64,000 nt of DNA from CAYSUS01 sp964434165. GTDB taxonomy: Bacteria > Planctomycetota > Planctomycetia > Pirellulales > Thermoguttaceae. The DNA lies in NCBI GenBank assembly GCA_964434165.1, contig CAYSUS010000008.1, positions 1 through 64,000 of the forward strand, written 5' to 3'. The translations under genes and the position numbers were made by a program. The notes beneath the pieces are model-generated. The model was not told where the DNA came from. It did not search any database and saw only the letters and a program-made list of their open reading frames with translations. Positions within the stretch are counted from its first letter, which is position 1, and every line of letters starts with the position of its first letter. Below, piece after piece: positions 50,072 to 58,592 of the stretch.

Positions 50072-50599
50072 CTACCCCGCGCTGCACGGCGCGGCCGGAA
50101 GCCCGCCACGGGCGCGGAGCCGTGACGGAATTGGGCCGGACCGCGATTCTCGCTCTTCGCGGAAGCGGCGGTTGTCGGCGATCCAGTCGCCGCGCGTGTA
50201 AACGACCACACTTGTGTCGGTCTCGCGGACCTCGATGCGATCGAGCTGGAAGCCCAGTTGCGTGATCTCGGTGAAGAGCTGCCACGCCAGGTTCTCCACC
50301 GAGGTCGGCCGATCGAGGACCTTAAGTTTCAAGGCATCGCCCGACCGCCGCGAGTACTCGCAAAGGACCGCATGCAGCGGATCGCGGGCGTGGATCAGCA
50401 TCGAGTGATCGTACTCGGCCTTGAGCAGGGGCTCGATGGCGCGATCGAAGTCGGCGAACAGCGTGGAGATCGATCCCTGCCGCTCCACCTCGAAGAAGCA
50501 CCGCAGCCCGTACCGGTGCCCGTGGATGTTGCGGCACTTATCCGCCAGCTCCTCGTTGCGGTGGGCCGCGTAGAACTTGTAATCTTTCTGGATGATCAT
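50072..50599 (-). CDS. queD: 6-carboxytetrahydropterin synthase/PTPS-like (QueD)
   Basis: T-fold enzyme of 175 residues. Zinc ligands are His of FYAAHR and the two His in HGHRYG, with the catalytic Cys just before them (DKCRNIHGHRYG); a late Glu is in IEVRETDTS. It converts dihydroneopterin triphosphate to 6-carboxytetrahydropterin in the queuosine/7-deazaguanine path, or makes a related pterin. The gene for the preceding step, folE, lies 56 bases upstream on the same strand, supporting this role. The C-terminal 35 residues are an Arg-rich extension beyond the family length. ATG at 50599 preferred; a TTG two codons earlier is possible. Confidence 0.88.
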   Translation of the reverse strand: MIIQKDYKFYAAHRNEELADKCRNIHGHRYGLRCFFEVERQGSISTLFADFDRAIEPLLKAEYDHSMLIHARDPLHAVLCEYSRRSGDALKLKVLDRPTSVENLAWQLFTEITQLGFQLDRIEVRETDTSVVVYTRGDWIADNRRFREERESRSGPIPSRLRARGGLPAAPCSAG

Positions 50600-50655
50600 G
50601 GGCAAGTGAGTGGTAAGTGGTAATCGCGGCTTGACTAATCCCCAATCTCTAATCC

Positions 50656-51339
50656 CTAATTCCTACCCCTTACCAGCGCCATCACCTCGGCGCGGCTGGC
50701 CGGGTCGGTCTTGAACACGCCGCGCAGAGCGCTGGTAATCGTCTTGGCACCGGGCTTGCGAATGCCACGTATCGACATGCAGGAGTGCTCGGCCTCGATC
50801 ACCACGGCCACGCCCGCCGTGGCCAGCTCGGTCTCCACCAGGTTGGCCGTCTCCTCGGTCATTCGCTCCTGGACCTGGGGACGCCGCGAGATCTCCTCCA
50901 CCACCCGGGCGATCTTGCTCAGTCCGGTAACACGCCCCTTCGGGATGTAGGCCACGTGGGCTACGCCGGTGAACGGGAGGAGATGGTGCTCGCACATGCT
51001 CGTGAACGGGATGTCGCGGATCAGCACCATCTCGTCGTAGGTCTCGGGGAAGGTCACGCGAAGGTGCCGAGCCGGATCGCCGTGCAGGCCGGAGAACATC
51101 TCCCCGTACATGCGCGCGACCCGCCTGGGAGTATCGACCAGGCCTGGCCGGTCCGGGTTTTCGCCCACCGCCCGCAGAATCGTGCGGACCGCCTTCTCGA
51201 TGGCGGGCAGGTCGACCTCCGGCTTGGCCGCGGGTCGGTGTCGGCCATTTCCCCCTGGTGCACGGTCCTCGATGTCGTCTAGCGGCCCTGCCGGGCCGAT
51301 CCCGGAGACGCACTGGTCAAAGTGGCTCGCTCGCAGCAT
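50656..51339 (-). CDS. folE: GTP cyclohydrolase I
   Basis: T-fold enzyme that turns GTP into 7,8-dihydroneopterin triphosphate, for folate and for 7-deazaguanine nucleosides. 227 residues; the first 45 are a variable extension. Zinc-binding SMCEHHLLPFTG lies near residue 117, with HSCMSIRGI near 187 supplying the second Cys, and VGENPDRPGLVDTPRRVARMY and GLSKIARVVE are standard family segments. The ATG at 51339 has GGAG upstream; a GTG four codons earlier is an alternative. It is followed by queD, so the pair likely feeds the queuosine route. queC is only seen as a fragment at 8043. Confidence 0.95.
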   Translation of the reverse strand: MLRASHFDQCVSGIGPAGPLDDIEDRAPGGNGRHRPAAKPEVDLPAIEKAVRTILRAVGENPDRPGLVDTPRRVARMYGEMFSGLHGDPARHLRVTFPETYDEMVLIRDIPFTSMCEHHLLPFTGVAHVAYIPKGRVTGLSKIARVVEEISRRPQVQERMTEETANLVETELATAGVAVVIEAEHSCMSIRGIRKPGAKTITSALRGVFKTDPASRAEVMALVRGRN

Positions 51340-51628
51340 CTCGATCTCCACTTGGGTCTCATGGTTGTGTGGTTGCTGGCGCTGGCCGGGCGCGGTTCCC
51401 CGCCCGGGACAATTGACGCAGGCTCCGGCGATTCGGCCAGTGCCGCGCGGCGAGGCAGCCCTCCTTGATGGTGCCAGGGCGGATCGGGCGATGGCTCAAG
51501 CCGATACGCGGAAAAGGCTTGCGCGAGGAACGCGACGCGGTCGCGGCTCCCCAGAACGAGAGCCGCCGGCAAGGGACACCGCTGGACACCTGAGATATTC
51601 GTTCAAAGCGTTCAGAGGGCGGGCAGCG

Positions 51629-51692
51629 AGGGGGTCGGGAGTCCTTTCTCGATGCAACCGGGGCACCGGCCGAGAACAGGCTGCCGACCCCG
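51629..51692. repeat. dispersed palindromic repeat, family G3, copy B
   Basis: Left arm 51629-51651 (GGGGGTCGGGAGTCC then TTTCTCG) and right arm 51671-51692 (CGAGAACAGG then CTGCCGACCCCG), with GATGCAACCGGGGCA in the loop. The loop word is found exactly in copy C at 61340-61354. It lies in the 369-base space between folE and the GHMP kinase gene on the minus strand; nothing else was seen in that space. Confidence 0.6.
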
Positions 51693-51708
51693 TCGCCGAA
51701 GCGCGGCG

Positions 51709-52716
51709 TCACGCGATCCGCGGCCGGATCACGCAGCAGCGGATCGGTTCCAACTCCCGCTCCAAGTTGCGGAGCATCTCTTGATCGGAGTAGGTGCCCA
51801 GGATCGCCCCGCCCGACCCGGCAAAATGCGCCGAGGCCCCCGTGCGGCGGGCGCGGCGGACCATGTCGGCGTGGGCCGGCGTGATGCGGCAGATCGACGC
51901 GCGGAGGTCGTAGTTGGCGTCGATCAGCTCGGAGAGCCGGGCGTGGTCGCCTGCCAGGATCGCCTCGCGGGCCTCGTCCGTGAGCTGGGCGAACCGGTCC
52001 ATCGCCGCGAGCACGTCCTCGTCGCCCTGCTCAAAGCGTGCGCGGAGGTTGTTGTGGACCACCTCGGTCGGCTCGCTGGTGTCGGTCGAGTAGGCCAGGT
52101 AAAGGGGGGGCAGCAGGGCCGGGTCGAGCGGCTCGTACACGCCGCAGCGGAGCCCGCAGTCCCAGCGCGTGCGCTCGCGGTGGAAGTCCATGAACACGGC
52201 GCCCTCGTACACCTGGACCACGCGGTCCTGAAGGCCCGCCGCGATGCCCAGCTCCTCGGTCTCCACGGACAGAACGAGCGAGGGCTGTACGTGCCGCGGG
52301 ACCTCGATGTTGTAGAACTCCATCAGGCAGCGGAGCGTGGCTACGATGATCGCGCTGGAGCCGGCCAGCCCGACCTGGCGGGGGATGTTGCTCTCGTAGC
52401 GCACCGAGAAGTTGCGGTCGTGCAGGCGCAGGCCCTGCCGATAGCAGAACTCGGCGAACTTGCGGATCGTGGCCTTCACCAGGCGGATGCCGCCGTAGTA
52501 GCCGTGGAGCTGGACGTCGCGCACCAGGTCGTGGATCGAGTCGAAGCGGCTCTGGTCCTCCTGGCTGAAGATCAACTCCACGTCGTCCCACTCGTAGAGC
52601 GTGACCTCGGCCCAGAAGTTCCTCACGATCACCGAGATGGTGCGGCCGTGGTAGCCGTCCGACGGGTTGCCCACCAGGCCGGCCCGGGCGAAGGCCCGCT
52701 TGCGGATCAATTCCAT
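51709..52716 (-). CDS. GHMP kinase, glucuronokinase-like
   Basis: Small-molecule kinase of 335 residues. The N-terminus RAGLVGNPSDGYHGRTISV is the GHMP motif 1 in the form seen in plant glucuronokinase and galactokinase-like enzymes. Motif 2, which binds ATP phosphates, is IPRQVGLAGSSAIIVATL near 112, and motif 3 is HFAGSGGAILG near 300. It starts three bases after the stop of a GalU-type gene, so the two are translated together: the kinase would make a sugar 1-phosphate and the uridylyltransferase its UDP-sugar. Glucuronate is the best guess for the sugar, from the motif 1 wording; heptose or other sugars are possible. Confidence 0.85.
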   Translation of the reverse strand: MELIRKRAFARAGLVGNPSDGYHGRTISVIVRNFWAEVTLYEWDDVELIFSQEDQSRFDSIHDLVRDVQLHGYYGGIRLVKATIRKFAEFCYRQGLRLHDRNFSVRYESNIPRQVGLAGSSAIIVATLRCLMEFYNIEVPRHVQPSLVLSVETEELGIAAGLQDRVVQVYEGAVFMDFHRERTRWDCGLRCGVYEPLDPALLPPLYLAYSTDTSEPTEVVHNNLRARFEQGDEDVLAAMDRFAQLTDEAREAILAGDHARLSELIDANYDLRASICRITPAHADMVRRARRTGASAHFAGSGGAILGTYSDQEMLRNLERELEPIRCCVIRPRIA

Positions 52717-52719
52717 GCG

Positions 52720-53616
52720 TCAGCCCTCCGAAGAGGACTCGAGGAGCCGGGTCATGAGGGCCTTCAACTCCGGCCCGTACTGCGGATCGGCCAGGGCGAA
52801 CTCGGCGAAAGCCTCGAAGTAGCTTTCGAAGTTGCCGATGTCGAACCGCGGCTCGCCCTGGGGCAGGCGCACGCCCAGCACCTTGCCCCCCTCGGAGATG
52901 AGCGTGCGGATGGCGTCGGTCAACTGGATCTCGCCGCCCTTGCCCGGCTCGGTGCGGTCGAGGTAGTCGAAGATCACCGGGCTGAACACGTAGCGCGCCG
53001 CCACGGCCAGATTGCTGGGGGCCTCGTCCACGTCGGGCTTCTCCACGAGGTCTTCCAGCTCGAAGACCTCGCCGGCCCCGTTGCGCGGCTTGGCGATGCC
53101 GTACTGCACGACCTCCTCGTGGGGCACCTCTTCAAAGGCCACCACGGCGGCCGCGCGGCGGACCTCGAACTGCTCGATCATCAGGCGCACGACCGTCGAT
53201 TGGGCGTTCAGCCCGATGATCGAATCGCCCAGCGCCACGACGAACGGCTGCCGACCGATCACGTTCTTCGCGCACAGGACGGCGTGCCCCAGGCCGAGCT
53301 GGCGGCGCTGCCGGGTGTAGAAGTACTCCACGTCGCTGCGCTCGAAGGCCAGCTCGGCGAGCAGCTCCTCCTTGCCGCCGCGGCGGAGCGTGTCGATCAG
53401 CTCGGCGTCGATGTCGAAGTGGTTCTCGATGGCGGCCTTGCCGGGCCCGGTGATGAACAGCACGCGCCCCACCCCGCAGCGGACGAGCTCCTCGATCACG
53501 TACTGCACGACGGGCTTGCGCCCCACGGGGAGCATCTCCTTGGGCTGGCTCTTGGTCAAGGGCAACAGCCGGGTACCGCGTCCGGCCACGGGCACGACGG
53601 CGAGGTCGATCGACAT
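52720..53616 (-). CDS. galU: UTP--glucose-1-phosphate uridylyltransferase (GalU type)
   Basis: Nucleotidyltransferase of 298 residues making UDP-glucose, or another UDP-sugar, from UTP and a sugar 1-phosphate. VVPVAGRGTRLLPLTKSQP with KEMLPVGRKPVVQYVIEEL is the classic N-terminal GalU signature; FVVALGDSIIG near 128 holds the metal-binding Asp, and DLVEKPDVDEAPSNLAVAARY is the sugar-phosphate site. The usual length is kept. A longer frame upstream runs through repeat DNA and is not coding. Coupled to the GHMP kinase gene downstream; UDP-sugars made here could feed the exopolysaccharide genes beyond 55.9 kb. Confidence 0.92.
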   Translation of the reverse strand: MSIDLAVVPVAGRGTRLLPLTKSQPKEMLPVGRKPVVQYVIEELVRCGVGRVLFITGPGKAAIENHFDIDAELIDTLRRGGKEELLAELAFERSDVEYFYTRQRRQLGLGHAVLCAKNVIGRQPFVVALGDSIIGLNAQSTVVRLMIEQFEVRRAAAVVAFEEVPHEEVVQYGIAKPRNGAGEVFELEDLVEKPDVDEAPSNLAVAARYVFSPVIFDYLDRTEPGKGGEIQLTDAIRTLISEGGKVLGVRLPQGEPRFDIGNFESYFEAFAEFALADPQYGPELKALMTRLLESSSEG

Positions 53617-53717
53617 GGGAGGGTTTTCGGGGGGAAACGTGGAGAGTGGTTCGTTGAGTCTTCTAGTGGTTTCCGCGCTCTGCGTGGGGACCTGGCGGTT
53701 GCCGACGCTCTGCGTCG

Positions 53718-53772
53718 CACCCGGCGACGCGGAGCGTCGCGTGCAGTGCGTTCCCACGCGGAGCGTGGGAAC
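53718..53772. repeat. cluster of GCGGAGCGT-type palindromes
   Basis: GTTCCCACGC (53750-53759), GGA, GCGTGGGAAC (53763-53772) is a perfect 10-base palindrome. Just before it stands GCGACGC-GGA-GCGTCGC (53724-53740), same loop and same centre, and a GACGCTCTGCGTC word at 53704-53716. The shared CGC-GGA-GCG heart with different arms suggests repeated copying of one element. It lies in the 278-base space between divergent ends of galU and the PEP-CTERM protein gene. Confidence 0.65.
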
Positions 53773-53894
53773 GAGGGTGCGGTCCCCCGGGGCGATACAG
53801 TATAGAACGCTCCGGGTGCGGCGCAAAGCAACAGGGGACGGCGCTTGTCGGGCGTCGTCCCCTGAGGTGTGTCTGGAGAGTGCCAGCAGGCGCG

Positions 53895-54686
53895 CTAGGC
53901 GCGGGCATTCCTGCGGCGGCGGCGCCAGGCGAGTCCGGCCAGGCCGATCCCGCCCAGGCCCATCAGGATCACCGTGGACGGCTCGGGGATGCCGGAGATC
54001 GCCCCCGCGTTATCGAATGCGCCGAAGATGTCGGCCGAGGGAGTCGCGTGATCCGCCATTGAAACGAACAGCCCGGTCAGGCCTTGCTCTAAGGTGGTGT
54101 CTACCGCACTCAAATTAGCGATCTCGGTGCCTCCGTCGAGCAGAGACGCCACGATCTGATCGAATCCGGTCGTCACAAAGACCCTGTACTCCTTCGAATC
54201 GCTGAATCCCGGTACCGCGATGCTGTCGAAGAGGGTGGTCATGACACCATCCTCGCTAATTCCAAGCATGAACTCGCCGGTCTCCATGTTCAGCGCGGCA
54301 GTATAGGCTGTGAAGACGCCACTGATCGGGGTACCACGGGAGAAGACGCCCTGCAGCTCATCGGTCACGTATTGTCCGGTCGGGTTCAACGTGGCGAACA
54401 CCCGGCCATCCGTGAAAGTGCTGCTTGCACTGAGCGGACTTCCGTATCCAAACAGCGCCGCGGGAGTCGTAACCGGCGGCGGCAGACCGGGGGGATCAAC
54501 CACCGTTTCCTCGCCGTAGACATAATAAAGGTTGTCGTATTCCACAGGCTGGAAGCTGCCCCCATCGGTTCCCCATTGCCACGACAGGCTCGCACCGCCG
54601 TTGAAGTTGTCAAACCAATCCGCCTGCGCCGGCACGGCCAGGGCGAGGAGCGCGATCCCAAATGATGCGATTACCTTATGGTTCAT
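53895..54686 (-). CDS. PEP-CTERM sorting-domain protein
   Basis: Exported protein of 263 residues: signal peptide 1-22 (IASFGIALLALAVPAQA), a beta-rich body of unknown function beginning DWFDNFNGGASLSWQWG, and the C-terminal sorting tail GIPEPSTVILMGLGGIGLAG followed by Arg-rich WRRRRRNARA. The Pro-Glu-Pro motif, membrane helix and basic end are what exosortase (XrtA type) recognises to cut and attach proteins to the envelope. AAGGAG precedes the ATG at 54686. A good promoter is at 54816-54845. The exopolysaccharide genes from 55.9 kb belong to the same kind of system. Confidence 0.92.
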   Translation of the reverse strand: MNHKVIASFGIALLALAVPAQADWFDNFNGGASLSWQWGTDGGSFQPVEYDNLYYVYGEETVVDPPGLPPPVTTPAALFGYGSPLSASSTFTDGRVFATLNPTGQYVTDELQGVFSRGTPISGVFTAYTAALNMETGEFMLGISEDGVMTTLFDSIAVPGFSDSKEYRVFVTTGFDQIVASLLDGGTEIANLSAVDTTLEQGLTGLFVSMADHATPSADIFGAFDNAGAISGIPEPSTVILMGLGGIGLAGLAWRRRRRNARA

Positions 54687-54815
54687 GCCGAACTCCTTCG
54701 AGCGTTCGCTGTCCGCACTTGCCCCGCGGGATTCCCCCCGACGCTCGTCCTGCCGAGCCGCCGGGAGACGTACGAAACGTACCACTCGTGATAAAGTGGG
54801 CAACTTCTACGCCTG

Positions 54816-54845
54816 ATACTACTCTCGCCGCCTCTCCCATGTCAA
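54816..54845 (-). promoter_or_regulatory. sigma-70 promoter of the PEP-CTERM gene
   Basis: On the minus strand, TTGACA (54845-54840), 18-base spacer, TAGTAT (54821-54816): a perfect -35 box and a four of six -10 box. Transcription would start near 54808, giving a leader of about 120 bases that contains two short stems, CCACT/AGTGG and GTACG-TTT-CGTAC, ahead of the ribosome site. Confidence 0.6.
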
Positions 54846-54849
54846 GCTT

Positions 54850-55750
54850 CTGCCCGCGCGCTTCGAGAAAAATCCCCCTGGCGTCGAGCACCCCCAGATT
54901 GCGGCAGGCGGCTTCGCTTGGGCGGAGGATCGGGGACTGCGCAATCCTCCTTGGTGCACCCCCCCTATGGATGGTATCGCGAGTAGCACCTCGATGGTCG
55001 TTCCCTGCGAAGACCGTCCCGGGCCGGCCCCCCCGCAACCTCGTTGACTCGGCTGCCTGCGCGGATAGACTGGACTGGAGGGCCTTCGGGCGGCTCGGGA
55101 CACGCTAAGTGCATGAAGAATTTCGGTTTGGGGACCGGCGCGGCGGGGGAGAACCCGGGAGCCGAAGCGGTGCTTCTGTGGCGGCTCGCGCCAAATCTCC
55201 ACCGGAGGGCTGCTCCAGTCGGGCGCCGGAGCCGTTGACCAATTGGAAGCCGTGCCTTGTCCGCGGGCCCGGAGCCGGGGTCTGGGTGCCCTCTCCGTGC
55301 GGGGCAGGCTCGGCCGCCTGACCTGCCCGGGCGGATCTGCCGATCGCCCCATCCTTATTCATCGGAGCGACTTGCGTTTCACGTCGTACACTTGGCTAGG
55401 CGAACGCCGCCGGAGCCCGCTGGCGCGGTGGGCCGTGGCCGCGCAGAGGACATGGTCCCCCGGCGCTCGGCTCGCGCGTTGCGACCGGACCCCAGCGTGT
55501 TGCCGGAACACAACCCAACTGAGGCGGCCCGGCAACCCCGCCCACCTCCGGCCTCATGCGAGCTTGCAGCGGAAGGCGGGTTTTTCCCCGGACGTTGAGC
55601 GGCGTCGGCGAGCGTCCGGTCGGGGGGCGGCACGCGAATTGAACTGACCCTTGGGGTCGCGCGGCGCTCGACGGCACAGAAGCAAGAACAACCCATGCCA
55701 CGGCGCGCGGGGACGGGAGTCACCCAGGAGAACGGAGTGCGCGCCGGCGC
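54850..55750. other. gene-free region between divergent PEP-CTERM gene and glycan operon
   Basis: About 900 bases where every frame is Arg/Pro-rich and looks like GC-driven noise; I see no gene, RNA gene or mobile element. Together with the two promoters at its ends it forms a control region of about 1.2 kb between the PEP-CTERM protein and the exopolysaccharide operon. Confidence 0.5.
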
Positions 55751-55756
55751 TGTGCA

Positions 55757-55785
55757 TTGACCCGGTTTTCGCGGACTTCTAGACT
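55757..55785 (+). promoter_or_regulatory. candidate sigma-70 promoter of the glycan operon
   Basis: TTGACC (55757-55762), 17-base spacer, TAGACT (55780-55785): five of six and four of six to consensus. It lies 145 bases before the NusG-like gene, the first gene of the operon, leaving a leader long enough for an antitermination signal. Confidence 0.55.
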
Positions 55786-55930
55786 GCCAGGTTCGTATTC
55801 GCCCAGCCCTGACACGCGGAAAGCAGATCGACGGCGCGATCTCGCCAGGAAGTGCGTTGGGCTGACCACCTCGTAGACAGGAAGACGCCGATTTTTTCGC
55901 GATACCGAAGGCCACCGGTCCGATTTGCCC

Positions 55931-56494
55931 ATGCCGATCCTCCCCCGCGAGCCCGACATCTTCCCCGACGACCTGCTGGACGAGGACCGACAGGCCGAGC
56001 TTGCCGAAGCGGCTTGGTGGGCGCTGTACACGCTGCCTCGCCGGGAGAAAGACCTGATGCGTCGGCTGCGCGCGTTGCGCATCCGGCACTACGGACCGAT
56101 GATCTGCCGGCGGACCCGCTCGCCGAACGGCCGGGCGCGGACCTCCTGGGTGCCGCTGTTCGGCGGCTACGTGTTCGTGCAGGGCGCCGAGCAGGATCGG
56201 TACACGGCGATGACCACCAACTGCGTGTCCCGCTGCCTGGAGGTCCCCGACGGACAGCGCCTGGCGCACGACTTGCATCAGATCAGACGGTTGATCGACA
56301 GCGGCGCCCCGCTCTCGCCCGAGGCCCGCATCGAGCCGGGCGACCGCGTCCGCGTTCGCTCAGGCTCGCTGGTCGGGTTGGAAGGGGTGGTCGTGAAGCG
56401 GCGGGGCACGGCCCGGTTGCTGGTCCTCGTCGAATTCCTCCAACGGGGGGCTTCAGTCGAGCTTGAGGACTTCCAGGTGGAGGGAATCGATTGA
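55931..56494 (+). CDS. NusG-like transcription antiterminator (RfaH/UpxY/LoaP type)
   Basis: Protein of 187 residues. After 28 acidic residues comes the NGN domain (AWWALYTLPRREKDLMRRL, then WVPLFGGYVFVQG), and the C-terminus carries a KOW-type domain (PGDRVRVRSGSLVGLEGVVV near 137). NusG paralogs of this kind are encoded at the head of long polysaccharide operons and let RNA polymerase read through them. The position, first gene behind a promoter and a 140-base leader, fits that function here. An in-frame TTG at 55925 would add two residues. Confidence 0.9.
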   Translation: MPILPREPDIFPDDLLDEDRQAELAEAAWWALYTLPRREKDLMRRLRALRIRHYGPMICRRTRSPNGRARTSWVPLFGGYVFVQGAEQDRYTAMTTNCVSRCLEVPDGQRLAHDLHQIRRLIDSGAPLSPEARIEPGDRVRVRSGSLVGLEGVVVKRRGTARLLVLVEFLQRGASVELEDFQVEGID

Positions 56495-56766
56495 CACCCG
56501 CCCCCGGCCATTTGCTTGATGCGGTGCCCCATGACGGTTAGGCTTAAAGACGGCCTTGCTTCTCCACCCGCGATCCACGGCGCGGTGGGGGCGCTGCGGA
56601 TGACGCAATGACGTGCCGACGGGGGGCGCGGCCGCGGGAGGTGTTGCCCCCGCAGCCTGAGGTCGCCCCGTCCCTCCCTTGAACTTGTCTGTTGGAACGT
56701 AACTCGGCCCCCTGCCAGCCGCCCGCCGCGGCGCAACGCAAGACGCAGCCTCCGGAGTCACACCGA

Positions 56767-57624
56767 ATGCCGATTGCCGTGCGAAGGGCGAAAGCCGGCC
56801 CCGACGAACCCCGCACGCCGGCCCCTCCTGGCGCCGAAAGGCCCGAGACGGTGGCCGAGAAGCACTTCCGCTGGATGGGCCTGCTCAACCAGTTGGGCGC
56901 GGCCGTCCTGCTGGTGCCGGGCATCCCCGTGATCGTCTTGCTGGTTTTCCTGGTCCGGTTGACGTCGTACGGTCCGGGCATCTATCGCCAGAGGCGCGTG
57001 GGGCGCAACGGGCGCACATTCACGCTGCTGAAGATCCGCACGATGATCCACGACGCTGAGGCCCTCACCGGCCCGGTGTGGACCGCGCCGAACGATCCGC
57101 GGATCACCAAGCTCGGCAAGCTGCTCAGGGCCGTGCACCTGGACGAGCTGCCGCAACTACTCAACGTGCTGTTGGGCCAGATGGCGCTGATCGGCCCGCG
57201 GCCCGAGCGACCCGAGTTCACCGAGTATCTCGCGCGTGAGGTGCCCGGCTACATGAAGCGGTACGCGGTCCCGCCGGGGATCACGGGGCTGGCGCAGATC
57301 AACCTTCCGCCCGACACGGACGTGGACAGCGTGCGGCGCAAGCTCGTGTTGGACCTGGAGTACATCGCCACGGCCGACTGGAGGATGGAGTTGAAGATCC
57401 TGGTTTGCACGGCCGTGCGGTTGTTCGGGTTCTCGGGGCTGGCGGTGGCGCGCAAGCTTGGGCTGTTTCGCCAGCCGCGAATCGACCAGGCGCCGCACCG
57501 CGTGGCGGATGGGGGCGCGCCCTCGACGTTTCCCCGGGCGAAGCTCGTCCAGATCCAGCCCGGCCCCAACGGCTCGCGCCCGGCCCACTTGCTGCGCGAG
57601 GACACCGTTCCCACCAGTTCCTGA
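56767..57624 (+). CDS. priming sugar transferase (WcaJ/EpsE-like, monotopic PGT)
   Basis: Phosphoglycosyl transferase of 285 residues that loads the first sugar phosphate onto undecaprenyl phosphate. A re-entrant hydrophobic helix at about 40-62 (LNQLGAAVLLVPGIPVIVLL) is followed by the catalytic domain: GPGIYRQRRVGRNGRTFTLL, KIRTM, then DELPQLLNVLLGQMALIGPR with the Asp-Glu pair, and PGITGLAQI. A Pro-rich tail of about 55 residues extends the family length. ATG at 56767 is preferred; the frame starts upstream but is not coding. It lies 272 bases after the NusG-like gene; that space shows no gene. Confidence 0.92.
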   Translation: MPIAVRRAKAGPDEPRTPAPPGAERPETVAEKHFRWMGLLNQLGAAVLLVPGIPVIVLLVFLVRLTSYGPGIYRQRRVGRNGRTFTLLKIRTMIHDAEALTGPVWTAPNDPRITKLGKLLRAVHLDELPQLLNVLLGQMALIGPRPERPEFTEYLAREVPGYMKRYAVPPGITGLAQINLPPDTDVDSVRRKLVLDLEYIATADWRMELKILVCTAVRLFGFSGLAVARKLGLFRQPRIDQAPHRVADGGAPSTFPRAKLVQIQPGPNGSRPAHLLREDTVPTSS

Positions 57625-57737
57625 AGGTTGCCCTGTCGGCGTCGGCTCCGCTCGGGCAAGTGCGATCCAGGGCTGACTTGACGACCGTGGCCCGTTCACG
57701 ACCGATCGCGGCGCCAGCCGGCCGCTTCCCTTCCCCC

Positions 57738-58583
57738 GTGACGCTGCGCAACGCCTTCACGGTTGACGTTGAGGACTACTTCCACGTTAGCGCGTTCGAC
57801 CACGTCGTGCGTCCCGCGGATTGGGACCGGTACGAGAGCCGCGTCGAGGCCAACACGCGGCGGATGCTCGCGCTTCTGGCGCGGCACGAGGTCAGGGCGA
57901 CGTTCTTCGTTCTCGGCTGGGTGGCCGAGCGGTTTCCCGACCTGGTCCGCCGGGTGCACGCCGCCGGCCACGAGATCGGGGCGCACAGTTACGGCCACCG
58001 GCTGGTCTATCGAATGACGCCCGACGAGTTTCGCGAAGATCTGGTGCGCGTGCGGGACCTGCTCCAGGACGCCACGGGCGCCGAAGTCGTTTCGTACCGC
58101 GCCCCGAGCTTCTCGATCACGCGCGACTCGCTGTGGGCCCTGCCGATCCTGGTGGAGGAGGGCTTCCGCATCGATTCGAGCGTGTTTCCCATCCGCCACG
58201 ACCGCTACGGCATGCCCGACGCGCCCGCCGAGATCCATCGCATCGACACGGCGGCCGGGCCGATCTGGGAGTTCCCCATGTCGATCCGCCGCTTCGCCTG
58301 GATGAACGTGCCGGTTTCCGGGGGAGGGTATTTCCGCCTCTATCCGCTGTGGTGGTCGCTCCGCGGGCTGCGCGGCGTGAACGCCCGGGGGAGGCCGTTC
58401 GTGTTCTACGTGCACCCCTGGGAGATCGACCCGGGACAGCCGCGGATCGCGGGCGCTGCGCGGCTATCGCGGCTGCGCCACTACCTGAACCTGAGATCGA
58501 CGGAGAGGCGCCTCGAGGGGCTTCTCGGTGCGTTCGCGTTCGCCCCGCTTCGCGAGGTGGTGGACCGGGCGGCGAACAACTGA
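57738..58583 (+). CDS. polysaccharide deacetylase, PEP-CTERM locus type
   Basis: NodB-fold deacetylase of 281 residues. The opening NAFTVDVEDYFHVSAFD is the hallmark of the PEP-CTERM-locus subfamily (TIGR03006), with the catalytic Asp and metal Asp. GHEIGAHSYGHRLVY supplies the metal His pair near 77-85, and SYRAPSFSIT near 117 is motif 3. The C-terminal DUF3473 part contains FVFYVHPWEIDPGQPR. It removes acetyl groups from the exopolysaccharide. The GTG at 57738 gives the normal N-terminus. It is ten bases before the next gene. Confidence 0.93.
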   Translation: MTLRNAFTVDVEDYFHVSAFDHVVRPADWDRYESRVEANTRRMLALLARHEVRATFFVLGWVAERFPDLVRRVHAAGHEIGAHSYGHRLVYRMTPDEFREDLVRVRDLLQDATGAEVVSYRAPSFSITRDSLWALPILVEEGFRIDSSVFPIRHDRYGMPDAPAEIHRIDTAAGPIWEFPMSIRRFAWMNVPVSGGGYFRLYPLWWSLRGLRGVNARGRPFVFYVHPWEIDPGQPRIAGAARLSRLRHYLNLRSTERRLEGLLGAFAFAPLREVVDRAANN

Positions 58584-58592
58584 CGGCGACCC

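Noticed and set aside
53704..53772. A CRISPR-like array
   Set aside because: The repeats are nested palindromes with a common core, not equal direct repeats with spacers; no cas gene is present in the window.
54819..55647. Open frames between the PEP-CTERM gene and the NusG-like gene
   Set aside because: The frames on both strands are Arg/Pro-rich and low in complexity, overlap each other, lack ribosome sites and match no pattern I know.
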